From Streptomyces sp. Root431 (GTDB lineage: Bacteria > Actinomycetota > Actinomycetes > Streptomycetales > Streptomycetaceae), in the NCBI RefSeq assembly GCF_001426585.1, contig NZ_LMEI01000011.1, positions 464,084 to 528,083 of the forward strand: DNA of 64,000 nt. Direction: 5' to 3'. The notes under the pieces were generated by a model that did no database searches, had not been told where the DNA came from, and saw only the letters and a list, made by a program, of their open reading frames with translations. This document shows positions 1 through 7,382 of this stretch, piece after piece. The translations under genes were made by a program, and so were the position numbers. Position 1 is the first letter of the stretch. Each line of letters starts with the position of its first letter.

Positions 1-61
1 CCTGAGCTCTCCCCTCCCCTCGCTCTGCCCCGCTTGTCCTCCTTCGCCCTGAAGGACCGTC

Positions 62-541
62 ATGACCTTCGCGCTGTCCGTGTACCGGACCACGACCACC
101 GACCCCCTGGCCCGCCCGCTCCTCGACGAGCTGGCGTACGAATACACGACCCGGTACGGCTCCGCGCACGATCTGAGCCTCTATCCGGCCACCGAGTTCG
201 CCCCTCCCGACGGCGCCTTCCTGCTCCTCATGGAGCAGGGCCGGCCCGTGGCCGGAGGCGCGTACCGCCGCTACGACGACCACACCGCCGAGCTGAAGAG
301 GATCTGGACCCACTCGGCACACCGCAGGCGCGGGCTCGCCCGCCGCGTCCTCACCGTGCTCGAACGCGAGGCCGCCGCCCGCGGCTACTCCCGCATCTAT
401 CTGACGACCGGCGGGCGCCAGCCGGAGGCCAGGGGCCTCTATCTGGCGACCGGCTACCGGCCGCTCTTCGACGTGTCCGCCGCACCCGAGTCGCTCGGCC
501 CCCTGCCGTTCGAGAAATTCCTGGAGAACCCGAAACCATGA
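62..541 (+). CDS. GNAT family N-acetyltransferase
   Basis: This 159-aa protein has the size and layout of a single-domain GNAT acetyltransferase, which moves an acetyl group from acetyl-CoA to an amine. The acetyl-CoA-binding motif A is visible as RRRGLARRVL near residues 87-96, after the strand AELKRIWTH, and the C-terminal half has the usual ARGLYLATGY segment. The ATG at 62 follows AAGGA five bases upstream. The stop overlaps the start of the following lipoprotein gene by 4 nt (ATGA), so the two are probably co-transcribed and translationally coupled. The substrate cannot be told from sequence. Confidence 0.9.
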   Translation: MTFALSVYRTTTTDPLARPLLDELAYEYTTRYGSAHDLSLYPATEFAPPDGAFLLLMEQGRPVAGGAYRRYDDHTAELKRIWTHSAHRRRGLARRVLTVLEREAAARGYSRIYLTTGGRQPEARGLYLATGYRPLFDVSAAPESLGPLPFEKFLENPKP

Positions 542-1515
542 GCACGCGTACGAGTTCCGGCACCGCCCGCACGACCCTCGGCTTCGCGCTGATCACCGCG
601 GCCGCGCTCACGCTCACCGCCTGCGCCGGGGGCGAGCCCACGACGGCTCCGGCCGGGGCCTCGGGAGCGCCGGGCGCCGCGAAGGGCACGCTTCCCACCG
701 AGGACGTGGTCTCGGCGGTCAAGAAGAACGAGGCCGCGGCGAAGCTGCTCCCGGCCGACGTCCGGCAGCGGGGCAGTTTCACGGTCGCCGCCTCGGTCGG
801 GACCCCGCCCAGTTCGGCCTACCTGCCCGACGGCAGGACCGTGGTCGGGGTGGACGCCGACTTCACGGGCGCCGTGGCGAAGGCCCTCGGCCTGGAGGTG
901 AAGCGCGAGGCGGTCGGCTTCGAGGCGATCCTGCCGGCGCTCGGCAGCGGCAAGTACGACGTGGGCACCGGGAACTTCGGGGTGACGGAGGAGCGGCGCA
1001 AGACCATCGACTTCGTCACGTACGTCAACGACGGGCAGGGCTTCGCCACCCGGGCCGACAGTCCGCTGAAGGCGGTCACCGACCTCACGCAGCTGTGCGG
1101 CCTGAAGGTCGCGACCGGCGCCGGCACCACCTTCGAACGGACCCTGGAGCAGAACAAGGGCCGGTGCGCGGAGGCCGGGAAGCCGGCGTACGAGGTGAAC
1201 GTCTTCAACGAGACGGGAGCGGTCTGGATGGCGCTCCAGCAGGGCCGCAGCGATGTCGTGATGAGCACGATCAACGGCGTGCGGTACGCGGTGACGCAGC
1301 AGAAGAACGTGAAGTTCCTCAACGAGTACCGGCGGCTCGACGTCGGCTTCGCCTTCAAGAAGGGCACCCCGCTCGCCCCGGCCTTCCAGGCGGCGGTGAA
1401 CGGCCTGAAGGCCGACGGGACGTACGACCGGATCCTGAAGAAGTGGGGCGTGACGGAGTCGGGCATCGAGCGGTCGCAGATCACCCCGCCGGAGATCCCG
1501 GCGCCGACGAAGTAG
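538..1515 (+). CDS. ABC transporter substrate-binding lipoprotein, amino-acid type (SBP family 3)
   Basis: This 325-aa protein begins with a lipoprotein signal: a basic N-terminus, a hydrophobic stretch and a lipobox LTAC with the lipidated Cys at residue 29. The mature part reads as a bacterial extracellular solute-binding protein family 3 domain (glutamate/arginine/cystine-type), with the typical segments VDADFTGAVAKALG, GKYDVGTGNFGVTEERRKTIDFV and GLKVATGAGTTFE. It would deliver a polar amino acid to an ABC permease, but no permease or ATPase gene lies beside it, so it is either an orphan receptor or partnered elsewhere. It overlaps the upstream GNAT gene by 4 nt. A longer frame reading from 34 is an artefact: lipobox and overlap both support the ATG at 538. 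Confidence 0.9.
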   Translation: MSTRTSSGTARTTLGFALITAAALTLTACAGGEPTTAPAGASGAPGAAKGTLPTEDVVSAVKKNEAAAKLLPADVRQRGSFTVAASVGTPPSSAYLPDGRTVVGVDADFTGAVAKALGLEVKREAVGFEAILPALGSGKYDVGTGNFGVTEERRKTIDFVTYVNDGQGFATRADSPLKAVTDLTQLCGLKVATGAGTTFERTLEQNKGRCAEAGKPAYEVNVFNETGAVWMALQQGRSDVVMSTINGVRYAVTQQKNVKFLNEYRRLDVGFAFKKGTPLAPAFQAAVNGLKADGTYDRILKKWGVTESGIERSQITPPEIPAPTK

Positions 1516-1525
1516 CGGGTGCGTC

Positions 1526-1550
1526 GGCCCGGCGGGGTGTCCGCCGGGCC
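1526..1550 (+). terminator. GC-rich hairpin after the binding-protein gene, followed by tandem repeats
   Basis: A perfect 10-bp stem (GGCCCGGCGG / CCGCCGGGCC) with a GGTGT loop lies 10 bases after the stop of the binding-protein gene. Downstream to about 1620 the sequence continues as imperfect ~20-bp repeats of the type GTCCCGCCGGGCCGACGG. There is no T-tract, as is common in Streptomyces terminators. The genes on either side converge here. Confidence 0.45.
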
Positions 1551-1621
1551 GGTGGGCGTCCCGCCGGGCCGACGGGCGTCCCGCCGGGCCTGTGGGGCGT
1601 CCCCGCCGGGCCGACGGGGTG

Positions 1622-2914
1622 TCAGCAGTCGCAGCCGCAGCTGCAGTCCCCGCAGCAGCCGTCGCCCTCGCAGCAGGAGGAGCAGTTGCTGCAGCAGTCA
1701 CAGCAGTCGCAGCAGCTGCCGGGGTCGCACTGCTGGCAGAGCCCCTCGCGCCGCTGCCGGCTCCAGGGGTCCTCGAAGGTCCCGCAGCACATCTGGCAGG
1801 TGCAGGCCAGGCCGACCCAGAGGGCGCATCCGGCTATCAGTCCGCGCCGGTTCGGCGGCCCGGGCGGGAACGGCCCGCCGGGACCTCCGGGGCCACCGGG
1901 GCCGGGGGCGTAGGGCCCGCCGGGTCCACCCGGGCCGCCGGGGCCGGGGGCGTACGGGTTGCCGGGGACGGGTCCCGGCCCGTGGGGCGCGTACGGGTTC
2001 CCCGGCACCGGACCCTGCCCGTGCACCGGCCCCTGCCCCGGCGCTCCGTGCGAGCAGCTCGTCGTGCCGAAAGCGCGGTCCACCGAGGTACGGAGCTCGT
2101 GGGCGAGCAGGACGTGGACCAGCCTGCCGTCGGTGAACTCGGCGTCCCGCAGGGCGAGGCGGATGCCGTGCAGGGCGTCGTCGGCGAGCCGGCGGGCCTC
2201 CTCCCGGGAGGTGCCGGTCGCGGTGAGCGGGTTCCAGGCGCCCGCCGCCGCGTCGGCCGGCTGGTCCTCGACGGCGTCGAGGAGGTGGGCGAGGCGGCCG
2301 AAGAGCCGGCCCGCCTCGGCGAGCGGCGCGGCGTTCCCCGGGCGCCCGGCGAGGACGGCGGTGTGCGCGAAGGCGGCCGCGGTCGCGGTCTCGGTCGGCT
2401 CGGTGACGGCGAGCAGCGGCGTACCGATGCCGGCGAGGGACTCGAGCCCGGCCTGCCGGTCGACGGCGTCGACGAGGACGGCGGTGTCGAAGCCGAGGGC
2501 GCGGCCGGTCCTGGCCCCGGCCCGGTCCCAAGAGCGGGCGACACGGCGGGCCGCCAGGGCGACCGGCTTGCGCGCCAACAGGCCGTCCCGGTCGGCGACG
2601 TGGTCCCGTACCTTCGCGGAGGCGAGGACGAGCGAGACGGCGGCGGCGAGGCGCGCGCCCTCCCCCTGGGCCACCGGCGCGGTCCGCATCCCGCGCAGCG
2701 GGCAGGGTCCCGCGGTGCGCCGCCCGGTCGCCACCGTGCCGGTCTGAGCCTCCGTCAGAACCGAGACGATGAGCCCGTCATAGTTGGTGACGACCCGGGC
2801 GAACTGCCCGTGGTCCGCCCGAAGCGCCAGGCAGAGGCCGCAGAGGTGGGCCATCCAGTCGACTTTGAGTCCGTCGGTGAGCCGGTGCGTGCAGGGTCTG
2901 ACGATTCCGAACAT
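1622..2914 (-). CDS. DUF5685 family protein with collagen-like linker and Cys-rich tail
   Basis: About 430 aa. The N-terminus, MFGIVRPCTHRL followed by WMAHLCGLCLALR, matches what I know of DUF5685, an actinobacterial family of unknown function with conserved Cys/His residues. The middle is Ala-rich and helical, and near residue 310 a Gly/Pro-rich low-complexity linker (GPGGPGGPGG type) begins. After a short hydrophobic stretch (GCALWVGLACTCQMCC), the C-terminus is extremely cysteine rich: about 22 Cys in roughly 70 residues, many as CC or CxC pairs, suggesting metal binding or dense disulfides. I chose the ATG at 2914, which has a GGGGG-type SD and starts at the family's conserved N-terminus; the frame is also open to a GTG at 2986. 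No operon partner is visible; function unknown. Confidence 0.8.
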   Translation of the reverse strand: MFGIVRPCTHRLTDGLKVDWMAHLCGLCLALRADHGQFARVVTNYDGLIVSVLTEAQTGTVATGRRTAGPCPLRGMRTAPVAQGEGARLAAAVSLVLASAKVRDHVADRDGLLARKPVALAARRVARSWDRAGARTGRALGFDTAVLVDAVDRQAGLESLAGIGTPLLAVTEPTETATAAAFAHTAVLAGRPGNAAPLAEAGRLFGRLAHLLDAVEDQPADAAAGAWNPLTATGTSREEARRLADDALHGIRLALRDAEFTDGRLVHVLLAHELRTSVDRAFGTTSCSHGAPGQGPVHGQGPVPGNPYAPHGPGPVPGNPYAPGPGGPGGPGGPYAPGPGGPGGPGGPFPPGPPNRRGLIAGCALWVGLACTCQMCCGTFEDPWSRQRREGLCQQCDPGSCCDCCDCCSNCSSCCEGDGCCGDCSCGCDC

Positions 2915-3225
2915 GAGGTGCCCCCGTGAGCCGTACGAAGTGCCGTCGAGCGGCTTCGCGGCATCGTAGCGAGCCGCGTCGTTCACCCGTACGCGCCCAT
3001 CGTCACCCTTCTGGCCCGACTTTCATATTTTAAGTTGCACACCCCTCCGTCAGGCCCCGCATACCGCAAGATTCCTGACGTATCGCCAGAAATCGACGCT
3101 CACGTTCTGCACCAGTACCGTCACGAATCCCCTGCGCGCCGTGTATCCACTTGGCGCGCGATCCGCATCATGGACGACGATAGGGATTGCGGAACCACAA
3201 GTGACCGCGCTGAAAGGAGGCGTCC

Positions 3226-3660
3226 ATGGGATCGGTGCGCAAGGCAAGTGCCTGGCTGGGACTCGTCGAGGACAACGACGAGCGTTACTACGACGACGAG
3301 TACGCCGACGGTGCCGAGAACGGCGACGCCTGGGTGACGGACCCCCGTGTCCGGGTGGCCACGGACACCGCCCAGGATCAGGGCCGCCGGATCGCCACCG
3401 TCTCCCCCGACGGCTTCCGGGACGCCCGGGGCATCGGAGAGCTCTTCCGGGACGGTGTTCCGGTGATCGTGAACCTGACCGGGATGGAGCCGCACGACGC
3501 CAAGCGCGTGGTCGACTTCGCCGCAGGCCTCGCCTTCGGTCTGCGCGGCTCGATCGAGCGCGTGGCGACGCGGGTCTTCCTGCTCACTCCCGCCGACACC
3601 CAGATCGTCGGCGGAGAGTCCCGTCGGCGTCCGCAGGACGGTTTCTTCAACCAGAGCTGA
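3226..3660 (+). CDS. sepF: SepF-family cell division protein
   Basis: 144 aa. A short N-terminal amphipathic helix (SVRKASAWLGLVED) and acidic linker lead into the DUF552/SepF domain, with the conserved segment FRDGVPVIVNLTGM and the C-terminal ...RVVDFAAGLAFGLRGSIERV..FLLTP. SepF anchors FtsZ to the membrane during septation. At 144 aa, and away from any ftsZ/dcw neighbours, it is probably one of the additional SepF paralogues streptomycetes carry, not the dcw-cluster copy. The ATG at 3226 has a strong AAAGGAGG SD six bases upstream. It converges with the MFS gene on the right. Confidence 0.88.
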   Translation: MGSVRKASAWLGLVEDNDERYYDDEYADGAENGDAWVTDPRVRVATDTAQDQGRRIATVSPDGFRDARGIGELFRDGVPVIVNLTGMEPHDAKRVVDFAAGLAFGLRGSIERVATRVFLLTPADTQIVGGESRRRPQDGFFNQS

Positions 3661-3702
3661 GCGGGTCCGCCGGCCCGACCGGGCACCACCCGAGGAATCG
3701 GG

Positions 3703-5415
3703 TCAGTGCGCCGGACGTCCCGAGCCGGCGGGCTCGATCGCTTCCCGGGTCGCGGGCACCCGCGGCTCGGCCGGCTTGCCCGGAGCGTCCGAGGGGCTCG
3801 CCGCGTGCGCCCCGTCCACCGTCGGCGGCTCGCCCACCTCCGGCGACGCGTACACCTCGTACGACTCCCCCGCTTCCGCCGGACACTCCATGACCCGGGG
3901 CAGTCGCCGGGCCATCAGCGCGCCGACGAGCAGCAGGACGGCGCTCACGCAGAGCGTGATGTGCAGCCCGTCCACGAAGGCGTGCCGGGCGGCCTGGTGC
4001 AGGGCCGTGCCCGCCGTGCCGCCGAGCTGGTCGGCGACCTTGTAGGCCTCGCCGAGGGAGTTCGAAGCGGCGCTGCTCGCCTCCGCCGGCACCCCGGGGA
4101 CCGAGGCGAGCCCGGGGGCGTACGCGGCGTTCATCACGCTGCCGAGCAGCGCGATGCCCATGCCGGCGCCGAGCTGGTACGAGGTCTCGCCGATCGCGGC
4201 GGCGCCGCCCGCGCTCCGCTGCGGTGCCTCGCTGAGCATCGACTCGTACGCCGAGAAGAGCGTGGTCTGCAGGCCGAAGCCGAGCAGCACGAAGCCCACC
4301 GTGAGCAGCAGCGGCCGGTCGTGCTGCCCCATGAAGGTGAGCAGCAGCACCGCGGCGGCGGTGAGCACGAAGCCCCAGCCGACCATCCGTCGCGGGCCGA
4401 TCCTGCGCAGGGTGTACGAGCCGGTGGCACCGGCCGCCATGGCGGCGAAGGTGAGCGGCAGGAGCCGGAGCCCGGTCTCCAGGGGGCTCAGTCCGAGGAC
4501 GAGCTGAAGGTACTGGACGGCGATGAGCTCCAGGCCGACCAGGGCCAGCATGCCGATGACGATGCAGCCGACCGAGGTGGTGAAGGCCGCCCGGGAGAAG
4601 AGCCGCATGTCGATCAGCGGGTGCGGGCGCCGCTTCTGCCGGCGGACGAAGAGGACGAGGAGCGCGGCGCCGACGAGCAGCGGTCCCGCGGTCGGGAGGG
4701 CGAGCAGCGGCTCGCCGGCTCCGGCGCGCTTGACCCCGAGGACGCAGCCGAGGACTCCGGCGGCGGCCATGAGGGCGCCGAGGACGTCCCAGGGGCCGTC
4801 GGAGTCTCCCCGGGATTCGGGGAGGAGACGGCGGCCCAGCGGCAGGATCAGTGCCATCAGCGGGATGTTGATGAGGAAGACGGAGCCCCACCAGTAGTGC
4901 TCGACGAGGAAGCCGCCGAGCACCGGTCCGGTCGCGGCCCCGACCGCGGCGACCGCGGTCCAGATGCCGATGGCGGTGGCGCGCTCCCTCCGGTCGGGGA
5001 AGACCGTCCGGAGGATGGAGAGCGTCGCGGGCATGATCATGGCGCCGCCGACGCCGAGGAGCGCGCGGGCCGCGATGAGGACCCCCGGCTCGGTGGCGAG
5101 GGCGGCGATCGCCGAGGCGACGCCGAACAGCGCGTAGCCGAGGAGGAGGACCCGCCGTCTGCCGACCCGGTCGCCGAGGGTGCCGAAGAGGATCAGCAGC
5201 GAGGCGCAGATCAGTGGGTAGGCGTCGACGATCCAGAGCAGCGCGGTCGAACTGGGGCGCAGGTCCTCGGTGAGCGAGGGGACGGCGACGTGGAGGATGG
5301 TCGCGTCGAGGGCGACCAGGAGAAGGCTGACGCAGAGGACGACCAGGACGACCCAGCGATTGGTTCCGCCGTCGGCGGCACGCTCTCGTGCTCGGGCCGT
5401 GATCGTCCGCGACAT
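3703..5415 (-). CDS. MFS transporter, DHA2 (14-TM) drug exporter type
   Basis: About 570 aa with repeated hydrophobic segments consistent with 14 transmembrane helices. The first helix carries LDATILHVAVPSL, and the first cytoplasmic loop carries the MFS motif A-like GTLGDRVGRRRVLLLG; both are hallmarks of the DHA2 (EmrB/QacA) proton antiporters. Such proteins export lipophilic or cationic compounds; the substrate here is unknown. A ~60-residue hydrophilic tail follows the last helix. The start at 5415 is set by GGGAGG eight bases upstream (GGGAGGTACGTACATG); the frame stays open to 5610 but that part lacks protein-like composition. The inverted repeat at 5631-5658 could be a repressor site, but no regulator gene is adjacent. 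Confidence 0.88.
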   Translation of the reverse strand: MSRTITARARERAADGGTNRWVVLVVLCVSLLLVALDATILHVAVPSLTEDLRPSSTALLWIVDAYPLICASLLILFGTLGDRVGRRRVLLLGYALFGVASAIAALATEPGVLIAARALLGVGGAMIMPATLSILRTVFPDRRERATAIGIWTAVAAVGAATGPVLGGFLVEHYWWGSVFLINIPLMALILPLGRRLLPESRGDSDGPWDVLGALMAAAGVLGCVLGVKRAGAGEPLLALPTAGPLLVGAALLVLFVRRQKRRPHPLIDMRLFSRAAFTTSVGCIVIGMLALVGLELIAVQYLQLVLGLSPLETGLRLLPLTFAAMAAGATGSYTLRRIGPRRMVGWGFVLTAAAVLLLTFMGQHDRPLLLTVGFVLLGFGLQTTLFSAYESMLSEAPQRSAGGAAAIGETSYQLGAGMGIALLGSVMNAAYAPGLASVPGVPAEASSAASNSLGEAYKVADQLGGTAGTALHQAARHAFVDGLHITLCVSAVLLLVGALMARRLPRVMECPAEAGESYEVYASPEVGEPPTVDGAHAASPSDAPGKPAEPRVPATREAIEPAGSGRPAH

Positions 5416-5822
5416 GTACGTACCTCCCAGTGAAGCTCTCGCGCTCGGCAGGCGCCGACCAGGGCGTTTGCCCCCTGGGGCGGCCCGACATCGACGGGCG
5501 AGTGAGCCGTCAGCGTACGCGAGTTCACCCCCCGAGCGCGTGGTGCAGCTCTCACCCCGGCGGGCCTCCGCCTGTGGCGTACGCCACTCGGCGCGGCCCG
5601 CGCGTCGCATGGAATTCCGTACGTATACCTGTTTGAAGCAATTCCCCTGCGTTCAAACACTCTTCCGAAAAGAGACTCTCCGGCAATAGGGCTGAAGGTC
5701 ATCGGATTTACCGACGGACGCCGGGAATGAAACGGCGACTGAGACCTACTCCACATCACATGGTCATCACGAAGGCACCGGATCGACCGGGACGGCTTCT
5801 CACTCCCTGTAACGTCGATTGG
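5416..5822. other. Intergenic region between MFS exporter and PAP2 phosphatase
   Basis: About 400 bases between two divergent genes, with no convincing coding sequence. It is locally less GC-rich than its surroundings (5620-5720) and holds the inverted repeat listed separately. Promoters for both flanking genes must lie here. Confidence 0.6.
5631..5658. promoter_or_regulatory. Inverted repeat upstream of the MFS gene
   Basis: GTTTGAA and TTCAAAC are perfect 7-bp arms 14 bases apart, about 215 bases upstream of the MFS start, in an AT-richer patch. This spacing fits a dimeric repressor such as a TetR- or MarR-type protein, but that is inference from symmetry alone. Confidence 0.3.
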
Positions 5823-6704
5823 GTGCGTACCGACATCTTTGCCCGGCTGGACCGGGAGCCGGAACCGCCGAAGATAGAGGTCCCTCGGATGACCCGCACG
5901 CGTCTCGCGCTCTTCGGCGGGACGTCGGCGTTCTATCTGGCCATTGTCGTCGCGGTGCTGCTGTCGACGTGGCTGGTGACCCTCGACTGGAAGATCATGT
6001 TGTTCCGGCCCTATCAGCAGTGGCCGGAGATCCATGGCTTCCTCGACTACTACGTCGTCCTCGGTCAGCGCGGCCCCACGGCCGTCATGGTGGCCGCATG
6101 GCTGGGCTGGCGCTCCTGGCGTCAGCACACCCTGCGGCCATTGCTGTGTCTCGGCGCGGCGCTGCTGCTGCTCAACGTCTCGGTCGGCGCGGTCAAGCTC
6201 GGGCTCGGCCGCCTCGGCCCCCACTACGCGACGCAGGTCGGCTCCGCCGAGCTCTTCGCGGGCGGCGATATATTCCCCTCCGGTCACACCGCCAACGCGG
6301 TCGTGACCTGGGGCATCCTCGCCTATCTGGCGACCACACCGAGGGCCAGGCGCTACCTGTCGGCCCTCTCCGCCGTGGTCGCGCTCGGCGTCGGCCTCAC
6401 CACCGTCTATCTGGGCACGCACTGGCTGAGCGACGTCCTGCTCGGCTGGGCCGCCGGGCTCCTGGTCCTGCTCGCCCTGCCCTGGTGCGAGCCGGTCCTC
6501 GCGGTGGCGGAGTCCTGGATCCTCGCGCTGCGCGACCGGCTCCTGGACCGGCTGCGCGACCGCCGCCGGCTGGTGCCCTCCCTGCCCGTGGCCTCCGGCG
6601 GACCGCGCCCCGGGTTCTTCCCGCAGCGCCCGACCGGAGCCGAGGAGCCCGTCCGCGAGACCGTGGGAGTGGCCCGCGGCCGCGCCCCGGCGACGCGCGG
6701 CTGA
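5823..6704 (+). CDS. PAP2-family membrane phosphatase
   Basis: About 293 aa with an N-terminal membrane anchor and further hydrophobic helices. The three phosphatidic-acid-phosphatase signatures are readable: a degenerate first motif KLGLGRLGPHY near residue 122, PSGHT near 152, and the THWLSDVLLG segment near 199 containing the catalytic His and Asp. PAP2 enzymes dephosphorylate lipid phosphates or undecaprenyl diphosphate at the membrane. The GTG at 5823 begins VRTDIFARLDREPEPP, which I recognise as the usual N-terminus of this Streptomyces subfamily, but no good SD precedes it; the ATG at 5889 is the alternative. The C-terminal ~60 residues are basic and cytoplasmic-like. Confidence 0.85.
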   Translation: MRTDIFARLDREPEPPKIEVPRMTRTRLALFGGTSAFYLAIVVAVLLSTWLVTLDWKIMLFRPYQQWPEIHGFLDYYVVLGQRGPTAVMVAAWLGWRSWRQHTLRPLLCLGAALLLLNVSVGAVKLGLGRLGPHYATQVGSAELFAGGDIFPSGHTANAVVTWGILAYLATTPRARRYLSALSAVVALGVGLTTVYLGTHWLSDVLLGWAAGLLVLLALPWCEPVLAVAESWILALRDRLLDRLRDRRRLVPSLPVASGGPRPGFFPQRPTGAEEPVRETVGVARGRAPATRG

Positions 6705-6723
6705 CCTCACCCCCTGCGTGAAA

Positions 6724-6759
6724 GGAAAGGCCCCGACCGTCCTCGGCCGGGGCCTTTCC
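6724..6759. terminator. Bidirectional terminator hairpin
   Basis: GGAAAGGCCCCGACC pairs with GGCCGGGGCCTTTCC across a GTCCTC loop (15-bp stem with one mismatch), with A-rich and T-rich flanks. It sits between the converging PAP2 and I78-like genes and would serve both. Confidence 0.75.
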
Positions 6760-6778
6760 CCTGTTCACAGCCCTGGTC

Positions 6779-7003
6779 TCAACCGATCCAGCAGCGGGTG
6801 ACGGCGCCGTCCTCGACCTCGAAGTTGATACGCCCCGACAGGTATTCCATGGTGATGATCGAACCGGGCGGCAAGGACCTGACGACCTTCCAGCCCCGTG
6901 CCCTGGCGAGCTGCTCGGCACCGTCGCCGTCGAGTCCCACATAGGACTCGGGAGCGTCGCGGGGCGGTTCGGGAGTGCGCGATGTGGGTGACATAGGCCT
7001 CAC
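6779..7003 (-). CDS. I78-type peptidase inhibitor-like small protein
   Basis: 74 aa. The C-terminal half, YLSGRINFEVEDGAVTRCWIG, fits the end of the I78 inhibitor family (elastase-inhibitor AFLEI/AFUEI type), where a GR(I/L)N strand and a D-x-x-x-x-I/V strand close the fold. No signal peptide is visible, so a cytoplasmic role or leaderless export is possible. The start is either the GTG at 7003, with AAGAGG close upstream, or the in-frame ATG at 6994. The assignment rests on a short motif and is moderately secure. Confidence 0.7.
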   Translation of the reverse strand: MRPMSPTSRTPEPPRDAPESYVGLDGDGAEQLARARGWKVVRSLPPGSIITMEYLSGRINFEVEDGAVTRCWIG

Positions 7004-7382
7004 GTTAGCCTCTTTGCGGTCACGCTTGTGTCACAAGTTCTCGACATATGTTTGACACGCCCTCCGTCACTCGAAGGGACAGTTTCGGGTCGATTCTCCA
7101 GCAATTCCCCGCGGCTTCCAGCAGTTCGCACGAAGGGTTTCACCACACTCGTAAGTCCCGCGGAATTCCCTGTTCCCCACGCGTGGCACGGTGAATTACC
7201 CCCGGCCGTACACGCGCCGCCCTCACGCTTCCCTTACACAATGCTTACGCCGACCGCGCCGGGGAAGTGTCGGCCGACCGGAGCAGTGGTCCCTCCGCCT
7301 CCCTCTCCCGCCGCCCCGCCGCGCGCATCATGTCCGGACGCCCGGCGAGCAGGACACGCCCCGGGGGCGAGGCGGAGGCACG
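7004..7382. other. Intergenic region upstream of ctaD
   Basis: About 380 bases with no supportable gene. It is the divergent promoter region for the I78-like gene and ctaD and is less GC-rich than its surroundings near 7020-7240. A TTGACA-like hexamer lies around 7049, but I could not pair it with a convincing -10. Confidence 0.5.

Noticed and set aside
454..1701. Long minus-strand reading frame antisense to the binding-protein gene
   Set aside because: Arg/Ala/Gly-rich composition with no family motifs and exact antisense overlap of a lipoprotein gene; a GC-driven shadow frame.
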